Positions 1-11,515 of a stretch of DNA of 64,000 nucleotides are shown in pieces. This DNA is from Favolaschia claudopus (lineage: Eukaryota; Basidiomycota; Agaricomycetes; Agaricales; Mycenaceae). A program made the translations under genes and the position numbers. The DNA is taken from NCBI GenBank assembly GCA_037176885.1, contig JAWWNJ010000045.1, positions 682,001 to 746,000 of the forward strand. Reading direction: 5' to 3'. Below the pieces are notes generated by a model, which ran no database searches, was not told the origin of the DNA, and saw nothing but the letters and a program-made list of their open reading frames with translations. Position 1 is the first letter of the stretch. Every line of letters begins with the position of its first letter.

Positions 1-3000
1 CAGACTATACTGTACTGAGAAAGAAATATGATGGAGATGTCGACGTACCAGCGGAAGAGAATGCCGAATCCTGTGGACAAAAAATGGAGGGCACATGGAA
101 ATAAATATCGAAACTACCCCCGTTGAGGTACCGTTTCAACGTGACGAATACATGTGCAAGGGCCTATGCACCCAATCGCAAAGAGCGTGGGGATAGTGCT
201 AGAGACTGCCTCTCTCCGAATCAGCAAGGGTTGACGATGAGAATAGATTTGCAATTAAACACACACGATTTCTCCGTCAATCCTGGCTCCTGCGATGTGC
301 GCGCTACAGGGTCTTGCAAAATCCTGTAAGTACTGAGATGGGTATCATATATGCTGACAACATTCACATAGTGAAAACCTTACGCGGGAGCTCGGCGGCG
401 CGAGCGCGAGAGAAGAAGTCGAGATCCATTTAAAGACGATTCCCGGACTCTGACTGATTCGAATACTTATGACGAATGCGATGGGTTTTAAGACTGATTA
501 ACTCTTACTCGGAGGGATTCTGTTTGAGATCAGACGACGATGATTTTGATTCTACGCACAATAAAGACGTATGTACCTAGACTATCAACGAGCAAAGACT
601 GCAATGTCAAATTGCAGGCCGGACTGCGCCTCTGGTGATCCAAGGGGTGTGGAATGCTCGAGCTCTAGTTCCGCGTCCCACGCAAAGGCAATGAGCTCGC
701 GACGCGAAGTCAATGCCAGCTCAAGCGCTCATAGTGGGCGAAATGGTGGTGCGAGAAGCCAAGTCAAGATTGACGCCGATGATCCCCTTGATCCGTTACG
801 TCAAAACGCGGACTTCAACCAGCAGCAACGAGACCAGTTCAACAGCTCGCCATAACAGTATAGTGTTGTCTCGCGATCTCCCTCTTTCCAGATTCGAAGG
901 AAACAATCATATTCACCTTCAATTTGCTGTGGGGCCCGGGCAGCAATGGTTCGGAAAGTTCAACTTCAAGTTGAGCTCTGCAAATTCGTATGTCGCCCCT
1001 TGATTTTACCAGCAATTATAATTGTAAGGCTTGTCTTGTCTACATATATCAATGCTGCTATAAGCTTAAATCGAATTTGAGGCAGAGATCCAATGCTAGA
1101 CTCATCTCTTCATACTTAGAATCAAGACAAGTCTGACAAGTTCAAAATCTCCAGACTTTTAACCTGTTGGGTTTTGTTTATTAATAAGCTTGATTTGGAC
1201 TCCCAGGCTCAAAGCTCGCTCGGTCGCCGCTTGCGCGTCGACCAGCTCGCATTGAGAGCGGATTGAGGTTTCTCCCGGGCCGGAGTCGAATCAGATGCGA
1301 ACAGATGCATCATCAAACTCGTGGGAGAAAAACGCGTTTTCTCTACAATATAAACTGGCGACACTGATGCAATCAAAAATGCTAAATCCTCATCCCGGAG
1401 AACGAAAAGAACGACTACTTAAAAGTACTCGTAAACTCCTGAGTAAGTATAATTCGAGTAAGTAAGTATTTTCTACCCGACTTTCCTGCTTTTGCGGAAG
1501 CCACACGCACTTCGGCTCGAGCGAGTCGCGAATAATGACGGTACGGTGGAGCGCGCTGCGCCGCAAGTCGCGATGATGTATAAATTTGGAAGGCTGACTC
1601 GGCGGGAGCGTCGTGTCACATGTACCCATGGGCCATGAAAGGACTCGGGAGCAACTCGAAAATATCAATGCACCTGGGAGACATGGAGAGGAACGAACGA
1701 CGATGGGGAAAAATCGCGAGATCGAAATACAGCAGGTAAGTAAGAGATTGAACTTTAACTTTAACGGCGATCGCGATATTTCCTGGGATGGGATTGAAGA
1801 CTCAGCTTGCTTGTCCCTTGTTCATGTACAGACAGTATGATGACATCTCAAGTAATACGTCACGAAGACCTGCGTCGACTCCAAATTGCGACTTGAACTC
1901 GATTCAATTCAGCGGAACGATTGAACCTATGATGTAGCAGGCATGATGACGCAACGCGGTTCAATTCGTTTTGAAATTTCGAAACGGATTTTTTGTAGAT
2001 CATATATATGTGTGCAGATCAGCGAAGACTCAGAGCGTGAATCGCGACATCATCCGCACTGCGCAGGAAGGCTTGGCTTTCGAGGTGGCGAGGCAATTTA
2101 CTCTATGATAAACAAAAATGAATCGAAGAGAAATTAGAACCCTTCGTAGTTTGAAGAGTCTTGATTCTTGAACCCACTCGACTTTATTCAGTGGGATTAT
2201 GTCCTGTTGAGGTGGCAGGACGATGGGAAAGCGGAATATTGAATCGCGAAACTCGCGGATTCGGGTGATCGAATTCCCCGTTCGTTCATCACGTCTGCTT
2301 CCACTTGTAGAATAAGTACCACGAGTCCGTCAATACTAAGCAGTATATTCCACTGTACCTCAATCTCAGGGCGAACTGCGTCATAACTCACTTACATACC
2401 TTACGCCGGGAATGTACTGTATACCGACAGTCCTCCTTATTGAGTTCGAAAACCCAAAGGATTTCTGAATGAAAAGTAGTGAGTATAACGGACACAGTGG
2501 ATACAACGAGACATACCTTAGCGAGTGGAACTTCAACCAAATTTCAATTTTCTTTAGGAAAAACTAACGCCTCTCCGGCACACATATGACCAGAGTATAG
2601 TAGTAGCCATACCACGTTCGTTCGTACGTCCCGAAGTATTATACTTGTACCTGCGCCACAGATTCAATTATGCGGCCGCCGCCACATGCGACAAATTTTG
2701 ATTCCGCAAATTGATTCCGTGGCTCGATTTCTTGATTCCACGCCACCGATTTCATGCTTGATTGAGATGCGGATTTCCTTGATATATATATAGCTGAGAT
2801 GAACGCCGCTGTTGCCTGTCGGTGTCGGTGCCGGAGAAAAGTGGACCCACATGAAGCCGTGCAGATAAAAAAAAAGGAGAATGACGAGACGGATTTGACC
2901 CGGCGTTTCAAAAGAAAGGAAAGGATTAATGTAAGCATAGTTACAATAATTCCGGATTGATTATGGCATACGGACACACGATGGGAGGTAAGTATGAGCT

Positions 3001-3103
3001 GAAGAAACATAATAAGCATAATGAATTAATCGCAAACGGAAGCGGCTCCGAGATACCTAGATCGTGGGTTTGTCTACAGTATGTTCCGTCGTTCCGCAAT
3101 ACT

Positions 3104-3483
3104 GCGAAAGGCTTTGTAGTTTTTGATTCTGAGATTCCAGTCTAAGATTACCGGCGAGCTAATGTTTGAATCCGGGGAGGGTTGAAATTGATAAGTAGAA
3201 TGTAGGGCGCCGGAGTGCGATTCCAGCGAACTCGAAGGAATGAAAGCTGACAAGCATTGGCGTAGTGAACAGAACTTACGCTTGCCTGCGAACCTGAGTA
3301 ATAAGTAACGATGCCCGTGCGTTGGCCGTTGGGAGGGTGATTCAATTTCCGTGACTATTGCGATTCGTGCGAAAGGTTTTGTGGTTTTTAGCTCCGAGAT
3401 TGCAGATAACCGGCGAGCTACAGTTGATTTGGGGAGGGAGGGTTGTAGGTCGCCGGAGTGCGATGCCAGCGAGCGAGGGAATT
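3104..3483. repeat. Diverged tandem duplication, two copies about 265 bp apart
   Basis: The stretch at about 3104-3242 (beginning GCGAAAGGCTTTGTAGTTTT) recurs at about 3369-3483 (beginning GCGAAAGGTTTTGTGGTTTT). The order of shared blocks is the same: the GAGATT motif, ACCGGCGAGCTA, a GGGGAGGG block, and CGCCGGAGTGCGAT. The copies differ by many substitutions and small indels, so the duplication is old. No function is apparent. Confidence 0.7.
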
Positions 3484-4207
3484 CGAACCGGGGATGGGGA
3501 CCGGGGATGAGTTCACTTATATTTGGGGGAAGATCGCCAGGTGTCTGCATGAGAACTTGAAGGTAAGGAAGAAATAAGTTGGGGAAGCGAATGAGACGGA
3601 GGTTGGGGACAGATCTCGCACGGCAAATCGAGGGAGAAGTCGCCGATGAACGTGAGGATAAGTACGGGAGACAACAAGGAGACAGTAAGGGAGACAGGGA
3701 GAATTTTTGAACGCCGTACATATAAGAACGAACTTTTTTTTTAGACGCCCGCGTCCAACGTGTGAAACCCGAGCGGATCGGCGCCGTTGTGATAGCATCA
3801 TTGAGCGTCGAAAAAAAAAATAAGACGTTGAGATGAGAAGCCGGAGAAACGGTGAGATGAGAAAGCGGATGACATTGACAGGGAGCCTGAGGGAGCGGCC
3901 GTTGGGGATGGGATGGGATAGCACGGTTTGGGGCGGGCCGGAAGGGAAGATGAGATAGGTGTGTGGCGGTGAGTGGGATTCGGGCGAGGAGAGCGGGGTG
4001 TCCGATGGGTATGGTGGATCTAGAAGAGGGATTACAAGAAGGAAGGAGAAGTTGGATCATGGATGGATAAGAGTTGAAGAAGGGAAGGGAAGGGTCATTG
4101 AATCTGGAGGCCGGGAGGCGCGGGGCGGGGCAGACGGGATTTACCTTCAGATTACAGAATTAGAGGGATTAATGAATATTGAGGAGCGCGGCCCGGGCAC
4201 AACCGCT

Positions 4208-4245
4208 AAGACGCGTTATTAAGACGCGTTATTAAGACGCGTTAT
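4208..4245. repeat. 13-bp tandem repeat, three units
   Basis: The unit AAGACGCGTTATT occurs almost three times in direct tandem without mismatch. It lies about 750 bp upstream of the cyclin gene. It could be a small minisatellite; no regulatory role can be shown from sequence alone. Confidence 0.85.
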
Positions 4246-4950
4246 AAAGCCGAAGCCGAATGAACGAGAGGAGCCAAGGGTCGGAGGATGAAAGTCGGTG
4301 CGGCGGGGACGGACTCGGACTGTCGCCTGAGCCTCGTGGTCGTGTCGGAGTCCGCGTCGTGTCATGTCGGAAAGTTCAAGTCGGAATTGGTGTTGGCGTG
4401 TATTTACGCCGTACGGGCGCTCGTAACAACGCGGCATCCATCCGTTTCGTGTCTAATGAAGGGCAAGGGCGCGGCGCAAATGCAACTTGGAGTTGGGACA
4501 GGCTCGGAGCAGAGTGTCTACATAAGCGAAGGCGCTGCGATACCGCCGTGACGATTCCGAAGAAAGAAAAAAAGAGGAAACGGGGAAATGGAATGGAAGC
4601 CGCCGTTTGGGATTGTGAGTGGGATTTACGCTGTTTCTTGAAGGCGAGCTTGGTTGGAGGGATGTGGATTGTCAATGTGGATCGTATCGACGCGACGCGA
4701 CTGACCCACACAAAGAAATAGGCAAGAAAAAGACGCACGCCAAGTGTGGCACCGACAGCCCTCGGAGATGAACCGAGCCAGCTCGTGCCATTGTCCGAGT
4801 CGAGCCGGGGTTGGATCGGATCTGGATCTGATTGTTTCCCAAAACGCGTTGCGTCCGAATCGGGACATGATTACGATGGATGATGCCAAATCTGCCGCGC
4901 CGCTCTCAAAGCAATAATCCCATCCCGCCACACAATGCAGCCACAGCAAA

Positions 4951-4958
4951 TATATAAG
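4951..4958 (+). promoter_or_regulatory. TATA box of the cyclin gene
   Basis: TATATAAG lies 42 nt before the proposed cyclin start at 5000, the expected spacing for a fungal TATA promoter with a short leader. An ATG at 4971 opens a 26-codon frame ending at 5051, but it is probably upstream of or at the transcription start. Confidence 0.6.
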
Positions 4959-4999
4959 CACCAGCTCAAAATGGTCAACTCCGTTTTACCCTCAAAGTC

Positions 5000-6255
5000 A
5001 TGTTCTTCGCCGCCGACTCCCCCGTCGCCTCCTCGTCGTCGTCCTCGTTGAGCATGCACCCCGCGTCATTGGTCGACCCCGCTTGCCACCCGCCCCGCTC
5101 TCCTCGAGCTCGTCGATATCAAGCTCGACACCCGCGTCATCGGTAGGTCTCTTTCTCTCTTTCATTCATTCTTATAACTCAACAAACCCCAAAACAGACT
5201 ACACCATCGAAGTCGTAGCCGAGACCGTCGACTTCGCCATGTCCACCACCCCTCCCTCCCCCTCCTCTTCGCGCTCAACACCCCCACCCCGCGTCGCCTC
5301 CCTCCTCCCCACCTTCCGCCCCTTCCTCACCACCGTCCTCACCCGCGCCGAAGTCACCCTCCCCACCCTCCTCGTCGCCCTCGTCTACACCGCCCGCGCG
5401 CGCCCGCACCTCGCCATCGCCCTCCCCGCGTACGCCCTCGAGCGCGTCTTCCTCGGCGCCCTCATCTGCGCCTCAAAGTACACCAACGACTCCACCCTCA
5501 AGAACGTGCATTGGGCTTTGTGCACGGGGGTGTTTGGGAAGCGCGATATCGGAAGGATCGAGAGGGAGTTTCTGGCGGTGTTGGATTGGGAGTTGGGCGT
5601 GCGGGAGGAGGATGTGATGGCGCATCATGAGGCGTTAGTGGGTGGCAATATGGAGGTGGTTTCCGTAGAGGCACCAGCTGCTCGCATTGCGCTTCCCGAA
5701 CAGCAGCCCACGTCGGCCTTCTCCACCCCCTCCTCCGAGTCCGTGTCCTCCTCAGCCTCGTCCCTCTCCTCCCCACGCACCCCACCCTCCGCCGCATCCT
5801 CCTCCTCCTCGGGGTACTATCCCGTAAAGACCACTGACTCGTACTTCCCCGCGCCCGGACCCTCCCCTCCCTCGCCCACACCCTCGTCGCGCAAACCCTC
5901 CGTGCGCCCCACCCGCCCCCACCGCTCCCAATCGCACTCCCTCATCCTCTCCGACCTCTCCGAGTCCGACGACATGGACGTCGACCCCTCCTCGCCCCCG
6001 CCGCCTCAATTCCACTCATACTTTCCCCCCACCTCCCTCACGTACAACCTCCGCCGCGAAGCCGAGGCGTGGTACCGCAGCCGCGTGAAGGCGCGGCCGT
6101 ATGAGTCGAGGCGGGAGTATTCCTACCAGCACTCCAATTCACATTCGAACTACGAGCATTCGCACGAGCGCCCACAAGCACGCCCGAGCGGCGCGCGTCC
6201 CCGTGCGCGGTACGCTTGTGCGTACCCGACGCGGGGGGTAAGGGTGGCTGCTTGA
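5000..6255 (+). CDS. Pho80/Pcl-type cyclin (apparent one-base frameshift)
   Basis: Cyclins of this type bind a Pho85-like cyclin-dependent kinase. I start at ATG 5000, which gives MFFAADSPVAS... and then HPASLVDPACH. An intron at 5143-5197 joins PALLELVDIKLDTRVI to DYTIEVVAETVDFAM, followed by the cyclin box (LLPTFRPFL, LPTLLVALVY, RVFLGALICASKYTND, LEREFLAVLDWEL-like positions) over about 150 residues. The remainder is a Ser/Pro-rich tail that is probably disordered, ending at 6255. The two conserved N-terminal blocks lie in different frames. Dropping one C from the C-run at 5093-5096 joins them as HPPALLEL, which fits the family pattern, so there is an extra base or a real frameshift. No intron can explain the shift. 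The cyclin identity is well supported; which Pcl subgroup is not resolved. Confidence 0.82.
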
Positions 6256-8930
6256 TTTCGAGGGGAGAAAGGAAGAAGAAGAAGAATATGTGTACCATCA
6301 CACACTGCTTTGAAGAACCTGTTGTACACCACACCACCCACGACGACGGTCACAAAACGAAAAGACCGCGCTCTCTTGCTTGCCAAATTGCATCTCATAT
6401 TTTACTCATCTCACCAATCATGCATATCCATATCCATTCAATGCATCTCATACACTCACTACTTTTCTCTCGCATATTCATCCACTTTTGTTTTCCTTGC
6501 TCACTGGCAATCTTGCTCGTCTTCGTCTTCGTCTTCATGCAACGCATCTTATATTCCGTCATATATACCTACCTTAGCTTTACCTTATTATCATCGCACA
6601 TACGTTACAGCCATACAACAACAACCGCTCATTATTAGCAAACAAGCATTTTATCGCATACCGAGTAGCTACACACATACAATCCATCTTGAAGAGGAGG
6701 AATGAAATCGAATTGAAGATTTAAAATAAACGGCGCGAATGATCAAACGAACGAATGAATGAATGATCAATTAGCATTGGACTTGTGCTTGGACTTGAAC
6801 TTGGGAAACGATTAAAGATGATGAACGATGATTGAGCTGCAGATGGATGGATGGTGAATTCTGATGAATTAGCGTTCGTGATTCTGATTGTGATTGGCCA
6901 TCCCAGGGTACTGTGATACATCTTAAGTCGTGGAAGTGGTAGGGTACGCATTCTTCGGTTGTAGTAGATATCATTGACACGGATATCGGGACGAGAGGTA
7001 GATACCTGACTTGGCCATAGATGTAAGTAGGTAGGAAGGATGAAAGAAAGAAAGATGTAGCACATAGAAGGCAAGGGAAGGGAAGAGCGAATGATTGATT
7101 GATTGAGTGAGAAGCAAGAGTAAGTAAGTGGGTACAGGTGCGAGTAGAGGTCGGAGGGCGTGTGGGTTGGCTTCTTGCGTCGGACGATACCAAATGGTGT
7201 CACTGTAGACAAGAAAGTATAGAGGCCAAGGAGCGAGGGAGGGAGCGAGCAAGGCGCGCAGGGATGATTGATGGTCGGTCATAGTCTAGCAGTAGCAAGG
7301 CAGCTAAGTCGCAGGAAGGGAGGGTGGATGGCTAGATGGCAAGAGCGTTTCACCCCGAGCGAGTAGGGAGTGGGAGGACCTGAGCGAGCTGTGATGTGTG
7401 ATGTGGATGTGCAAGCTGTGATGGGGGTTAACTTTTGAGTAGCGGGCTCGGGCACGGCGTGGAGTCGAGTCGAGTCGAGTCGGGTCGTCGTAGTTAGCAT
7501 GGACGTCATACTTGTCATCCTGCATGCGGGAGAAGGTACGGGAGGGGAGGGGAGGGAACCAATAGGAGCAATATGCAAAAACCAGGTTGTGATACCGAGA
7601 CGAGGGTGGTGGTCCACGAGACGGAACGCGAGACCGTCAGGGGAAGTAACGAATTAGACCGGTGCGGATTGAGTTAGGTCGGATTGGTTTGGTGTGAGAG
7701 AAGATAAACGGAGATGGGACGAGATGAATGAAGATGGGCGTGGAAGACTGGGACGGGAGACGTGAGACAGGACGAGCAGAGATACAGACCAAAGGAAGAG
7801 ATCAGAGACGAGACTAAGACCAAGATGCGCTTGCGGAGCTTGAGTTTATGATCATGAGAGAAGGCGAGTATATCGAAGACAGGAGTTGAGCGAGACGAGA
7901 CGAGAGAAGATCAAGAAGAGAAGAAGCTGCCATGGAAGGAGGAGGTAGAGTTTGCGCGTTAGACGAGAGAAGGGAATTGGCGAGAAGGGATTAGGTACTA
8001 TGGTGAGACTAAGAAAAGACACGCGAAAACGAGACATGGGACTGGGAGATGGGAGGAAGAGACGGACACGGAGATGAGACGAGTTGCGTGAGGGTGGGGA
8101 GGGTAGACTGGGTGAAGGAGACGAGATGAGACGAGAGGAATGAGGGTGAGAATGAGAACGTCAAAGGAGGGAACGGGGGTGCAGGATCGCCGGTGTGGGA
8201 GCGGATGTAGACGATAGACGAGATGTAGACGTAGACGTAGACCGAGACCAAAACGACTGTGAGCGTTGCGGAGCTTGAGCTAATGAGAAGACTGAGAGAC
8301 GAGACGACAAGGAGACGAGAAGAAGCTTTCGTAGCAGGACAGTGACGAGAAGTTAAAGCTTGCGAGTTTGCTGGATGAAGAGACGAGATGGGAAGGGGAA
8401 GGGATTGATCTTAAGCGAGAAGAGACATCGAGCGACGGAGACGAGACGAGACACGAGACTGGGAGATGGGTGAGAGGATCGGCGAGACGAGGAGAAGACC
8501 ACTGGGAAGACCGAAGGACGAGACGATTGAAGCGAGACTCGCTTCGACTGCCAATGAGCTTGACCCTGAGTATCCCAAAAGCGAGCGAAGAGAACGGGGG
8601 AGGACGAGCAAAAAGGAGACCAGACAGAACGAGATCAAGAGGATCCACTACGAGACCAGACGAATACAAAACGTTGAACGCCACTACATAGCGACATTTG
8701 AGCGAAATTGAATTTGGCAGAATTTGGTACTGCTGCGCGGTTAATCACGCTGGGACGAGTGAGGATCCTGACGATAACCAGAAGCACGGCGAGACTTCAT
8801 ACGAGGCTTGAAGAGGAGAGGCGACTCAGAGACGGAAGACGACGCGTTGGGAGCCGAGTCAGGAAGATGAAGCAGCACAACGTCGGCGACGGCCGGAAAA
8901 GGAAGTTCGTGGCGGTGCTCGCGCCAACTT
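6256..8930. other. Cyclin 3' flank and GA-skewed low-complexity DNA, no gene seen
   Basis: The first few hundred bases are A/T-rich and probably hold the cyclin 3' UTR. From about 7270 to 8710 the plus strand is strongly purine-rich with countless GAGAC and GACGAGAC words. It gives long but compositionally biased open frames on both strands, none with a recognisable protein. GTAGAC words repeat near 8205-8240 and GAGTC near 7460. Confidence 0.55.
7780..8480. repeat. Diverged tandem duplication inside the GA-rich tract
   Basis: Two blocks share ordered motifs about 430 bp apart. TTGCGGAGCTTGAG occurs at about 7833 and 8265. Each is followed by GAGAC-rich sequence, then GAAGAAGCT, then a TTTGCG/CTTGCGAGTT block, then GAGACTGGGAGATGGG-like words. 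Similarity is patchy, so the copies are old or have been eroded by slippage. Confidence 0.5.
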
Positions 8931-9145
8931 CACTGTGAATAGTAAAAGCACCCCAAATGAGTGCCCATTTTCAAGGGAAAATTAGTGCCTAAAGCACTCC
9001 ATATTGGTGCCCACCGGCACTAATTTATAGTGCTTTGCGCTCGTTTTTACACTCTTATCTAGTGCCCAAGCACTTATTTGCAGTGCTGCTCGGCACTAAT
9101 TTCGAGTGCCTGGGACACTGTTTTCGAGCGCTAAATTTCACCGCC
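8931..9145 (+). repeat. Left terminal inverted repeat and subterminal array
   Basis: This holds the terminal CACTGTGAA plus about a dozen AGTGC/GCACT words in both orientations (for example GAGTGCCC, AAAGCACTCC, CGGCACTAA, AGTGCTTTGC). They resemble transposase-binding subterminal motifs and are mirrored at the right end. Confidence 0.75.
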
Positions 9146-9959
9146 CAGATTCAGTTCTCGTGTAATTTAGTGTATATTCAAGCTACTACGATACATGGGA
9201 AGCTTGAGAAACTATGAAGCACTCACCATCGCACGTCCTCAGAATACTACCCATGATCTATCGCAGTGTCTCAGAGTGCAAAATTCCCAAGTCAAAAGAA
9301 TAAGCAACTCACCAAGTCAACCGCGGAAAGCAATATTCGTGATTTATGAAACGAAGCGCGGAACAGTGCGGCCGCTGACTGTGAATTGGAATACAGCATA
9401 AAACTGACACTGGTGGAAGAGAATTTTTACTTACAAACATCGTCCTGATGGAAGCGACGTCGCTGGATTTGCGGCCAGTGACCCAGAAGGGTGGCTGCGG
9501 CGTTGAGCTCGTTTCAAAAACGATTAACTGAAGTAATACTAAGCTGCGTTGCAAAATAAGACAAACAAGAAACTCAGCTTCGGAGACACGGGCACGAAAT
9601 TGAACCTTGGGGGAGACATTACCGGAAGTCAGTACTGCGTCAACGTAGGACCTTCGTGTTGGTCCAATTCTGAATCACCGACGAGAAGAAATGCTGAATT
9701 GGATGTTTCAGCCAAATTTCTGCATTTGAGGCCGAAACCAAGAGATTTCGAAGTACAGCACAAACCATGACGGCTGAGATGCGCCAAACAATGGGAAAAC
9801 CAGAAAGTGTCGATAAGAAGCAACTGTGATACAATGGAAAGTCAAGATCAAGGTTCAGGGGGATGGAAACGGGAAGGCAGGGGGTTGAAAGAAGGAGAAA
9901 AGGCAACATGGGAAGAAGAGGGAAGAGATAGACACACATTAATGCCCTTTTCTGTCAGT

Positions 9960-10520
9960 GTGTACATGTCGGTGCCGGCAGCGCGACCAGCGGTGGAATC
10001 GGCAGGGCGGGGACTAACCGTGGGATAGTCGGAGGGGCGATGGAAGCGAGTATTGCGTGCACAGGCGATGTGGTCGGGAGAAGCGATGGAATTGCGCTGA
10101 AAGGGTGTCGTTAGCGCGGACAGTAACAGGAAGGGCGGAGTGACGCACCGTCGTCGGCATGAACGGGGCAGTAGTGGGGAAGCAAGGAGAGTGTCATGGT
10201 TGAAGGCAAAATGGCGGACCGGCAGATATCGAAGTCGGGAGAGTTAGTAGGCATGCAGTCGGCATTGAAGGTGGAGGTCAGCGTCGTGTTCGGGACCGTT
10301 AGCGGCGGCGGGATAGGGAGCTAGTGAGTGCGAGTCACTGAGATGGTGGTGTAAGGGGAGGACAGCGTGACCGAGGGCGAGGCGATTGTGTTAGCGCGGG
10401 TGACGAGAAAAAGCGGCAGCGTCGTACCTTGGATGTCCTATCTCCCTCAACATGTACCCACAAAGTATAAGTCGCGCTAGAAATCGTCTTTCTGAATATA
10501 CTCGCGTCAGTAATTGACAT
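9960..10520 (-). pseudogene. Possible spliced gene fragment carried inside the transposon
   Basis: The minus strand reads ATG at 10520 (MSITDASIFRKTISSATYTLWV...), followed by a GT donor. Farther on, another open block reads RNSIASPDHIACARN and continues into DMYTLTEKGINVCLSLP. The second block is preceded by a good 52-nt intron (GTGCGTC...TTTCAG) with a GCTAAC branch motif. I recognise no family. Frames between the two blocks do not join cleanly by eye. This may be a captured host gene fragment or a degenerate transposon gene. Confidence 0.3.
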
Positions 10521-11361
10521 TCTTCACGCAAAGAATGGCTCACCGTCATACCATCTCCTCAATCGAGCCAAAGGAAGGCAGGTGGGAGTAGCAGCGAGCT
10601 CCGAGCAGAAGCAAGGGGCGGCGGGGGCAGCCAAGGCAAGCGGCAGGCTTCACGAGAATCGGAGCACCCGCAGAACACCATCAAACGCGTGGAACACGCG
10701 CGAAATGGCGATGTCGCTCGGAGACGTAATCAGCGTCAGGGGCCGAGATTTGGGCGTTATTGGGGCAGTTTAGAGGTACAGGACGCGTCAGTAGCAGTTA
10801 GAGATCGTCCTGTATCGTATTCAAACGCGTAGAGGGACGGGAACCCTCGGGACAGCCCAGAAGATGAAGGGAAAGGGAGAGAAGCGATGTGTTACATGTC
10901 ACTAATGTCACACATCACATGACTGACGCGTCGCGTTTTTCGCCAAGTCCGAAAGTCGCGTTTCGAATGGCTCGGCCGAAAATTCTCAAAAATTCAGATA
11001 TATTCCAGAATTATTTGTCCGCTGTGCTGATGGGTCAATCACAGCTACGAGTATGCCCCAATCCTGCCAGGGTGTCAAGCCTTCAGCTGTGAACAAATTT
11101 GAAACGAAAATGTTAGTGAACCAAGACACATCGATATGCCCGTTGATTCACTTAGCCATTCTGTGTTGGTAGCCGGCACACATGAGCAGGCCGTCCAAGG
11201 CTGGCTGCTGGCAGGACCCCAGACCTAAGGGATGCTTAGGGCCACGGGCCACGACACGATGAAGTTTGAACTGCTTAAGCTTGAGTGGTAAAATGCCGTC
11301 GATTGCCGCTGTTGCGGCATTCTGGCAACCCACGTTGCCGATACGGCTCAAAATCACCTCC

Positions 11362-11515
11362 CAACACTTATATGGAGTGCTTCGGAAATGAGTGCAGTGA
11401 AGCACTAATAAAAAGTGCCACAAAAAGCACTCATTCCCAAGGCACTCAATGTCAGTGCTGAATTTCGAAAATAAGTGCCGGGCACTACATTTGAGTGCTT
11501 TTACTTTTCACAGTG
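11362..11515 (-). repeat. Right terminal inverted repeat and subterminal array
   Basis: This is the inverted counterpart of the left end. AGTGC/GCACT words are spaced every 10-20 bp and the element finishes with TACTTTTCACAGTG. ACTT follows directly. Confidence 0.75.

Larger units (their letters stand above)
1..4950. other. Gene-poor region without a convincing gene
   Basis: I found no open frame here with recognisable domains or a coherent chain of exons. The longest open frame, on the minus strand at 3074-4060, is Ser/Pro/Arg-rich low-complexity translation and overlaps a DNA duplication, so I do not call it. AT-rich and GA-rich stretches alternate, and small duplications are listed separately. 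Short non-coding transcripts or the 5' part of a gene beyond the window cannot be excluded. Confidence 0.5.
8931..11515. mobile_element. Non-autonomous DNA transposon, CACTG termini (CACTA-like)
   Basis: The left end begins CACTGTGAATAGTAAAAGCA. The right end, read on the minus strand, begins CACTGTGAAAAGTAAAAGCA, so the terminal inverted repeats agree at 19 of the first 20 positions. ACTT flanks the element on both sides (8927-8930 and 11516-11519) and is a candidate target-site duplication. Both ends carry arrays of GCACT/AGTGC words in both orientations, the subterminal repeat pattern known from CACTA/En-Spm-type elements. The 2585-bp body has no transposase, so it would need one in trans. 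CACTA elements usually make 3-bp duplications, so the superfamily assignment is tentative. Confidence 0.75.

Noticed and set aside
3074..4060. 328-codon open frame on the minus strand
   Set aside because: The translation is Ser/Pro/Arg-rich with no domain, and it spans an old DNA duplication, so its repeats are explained by DNA rather than protein selection. No splice or promoter support.
4971..5051. Upstream 26-codon frame before the cyclin ATG
   Set aside because: It begins 20 nt after the TATA box start, most likely before the transcription start, so it is probably not in the mRNA.
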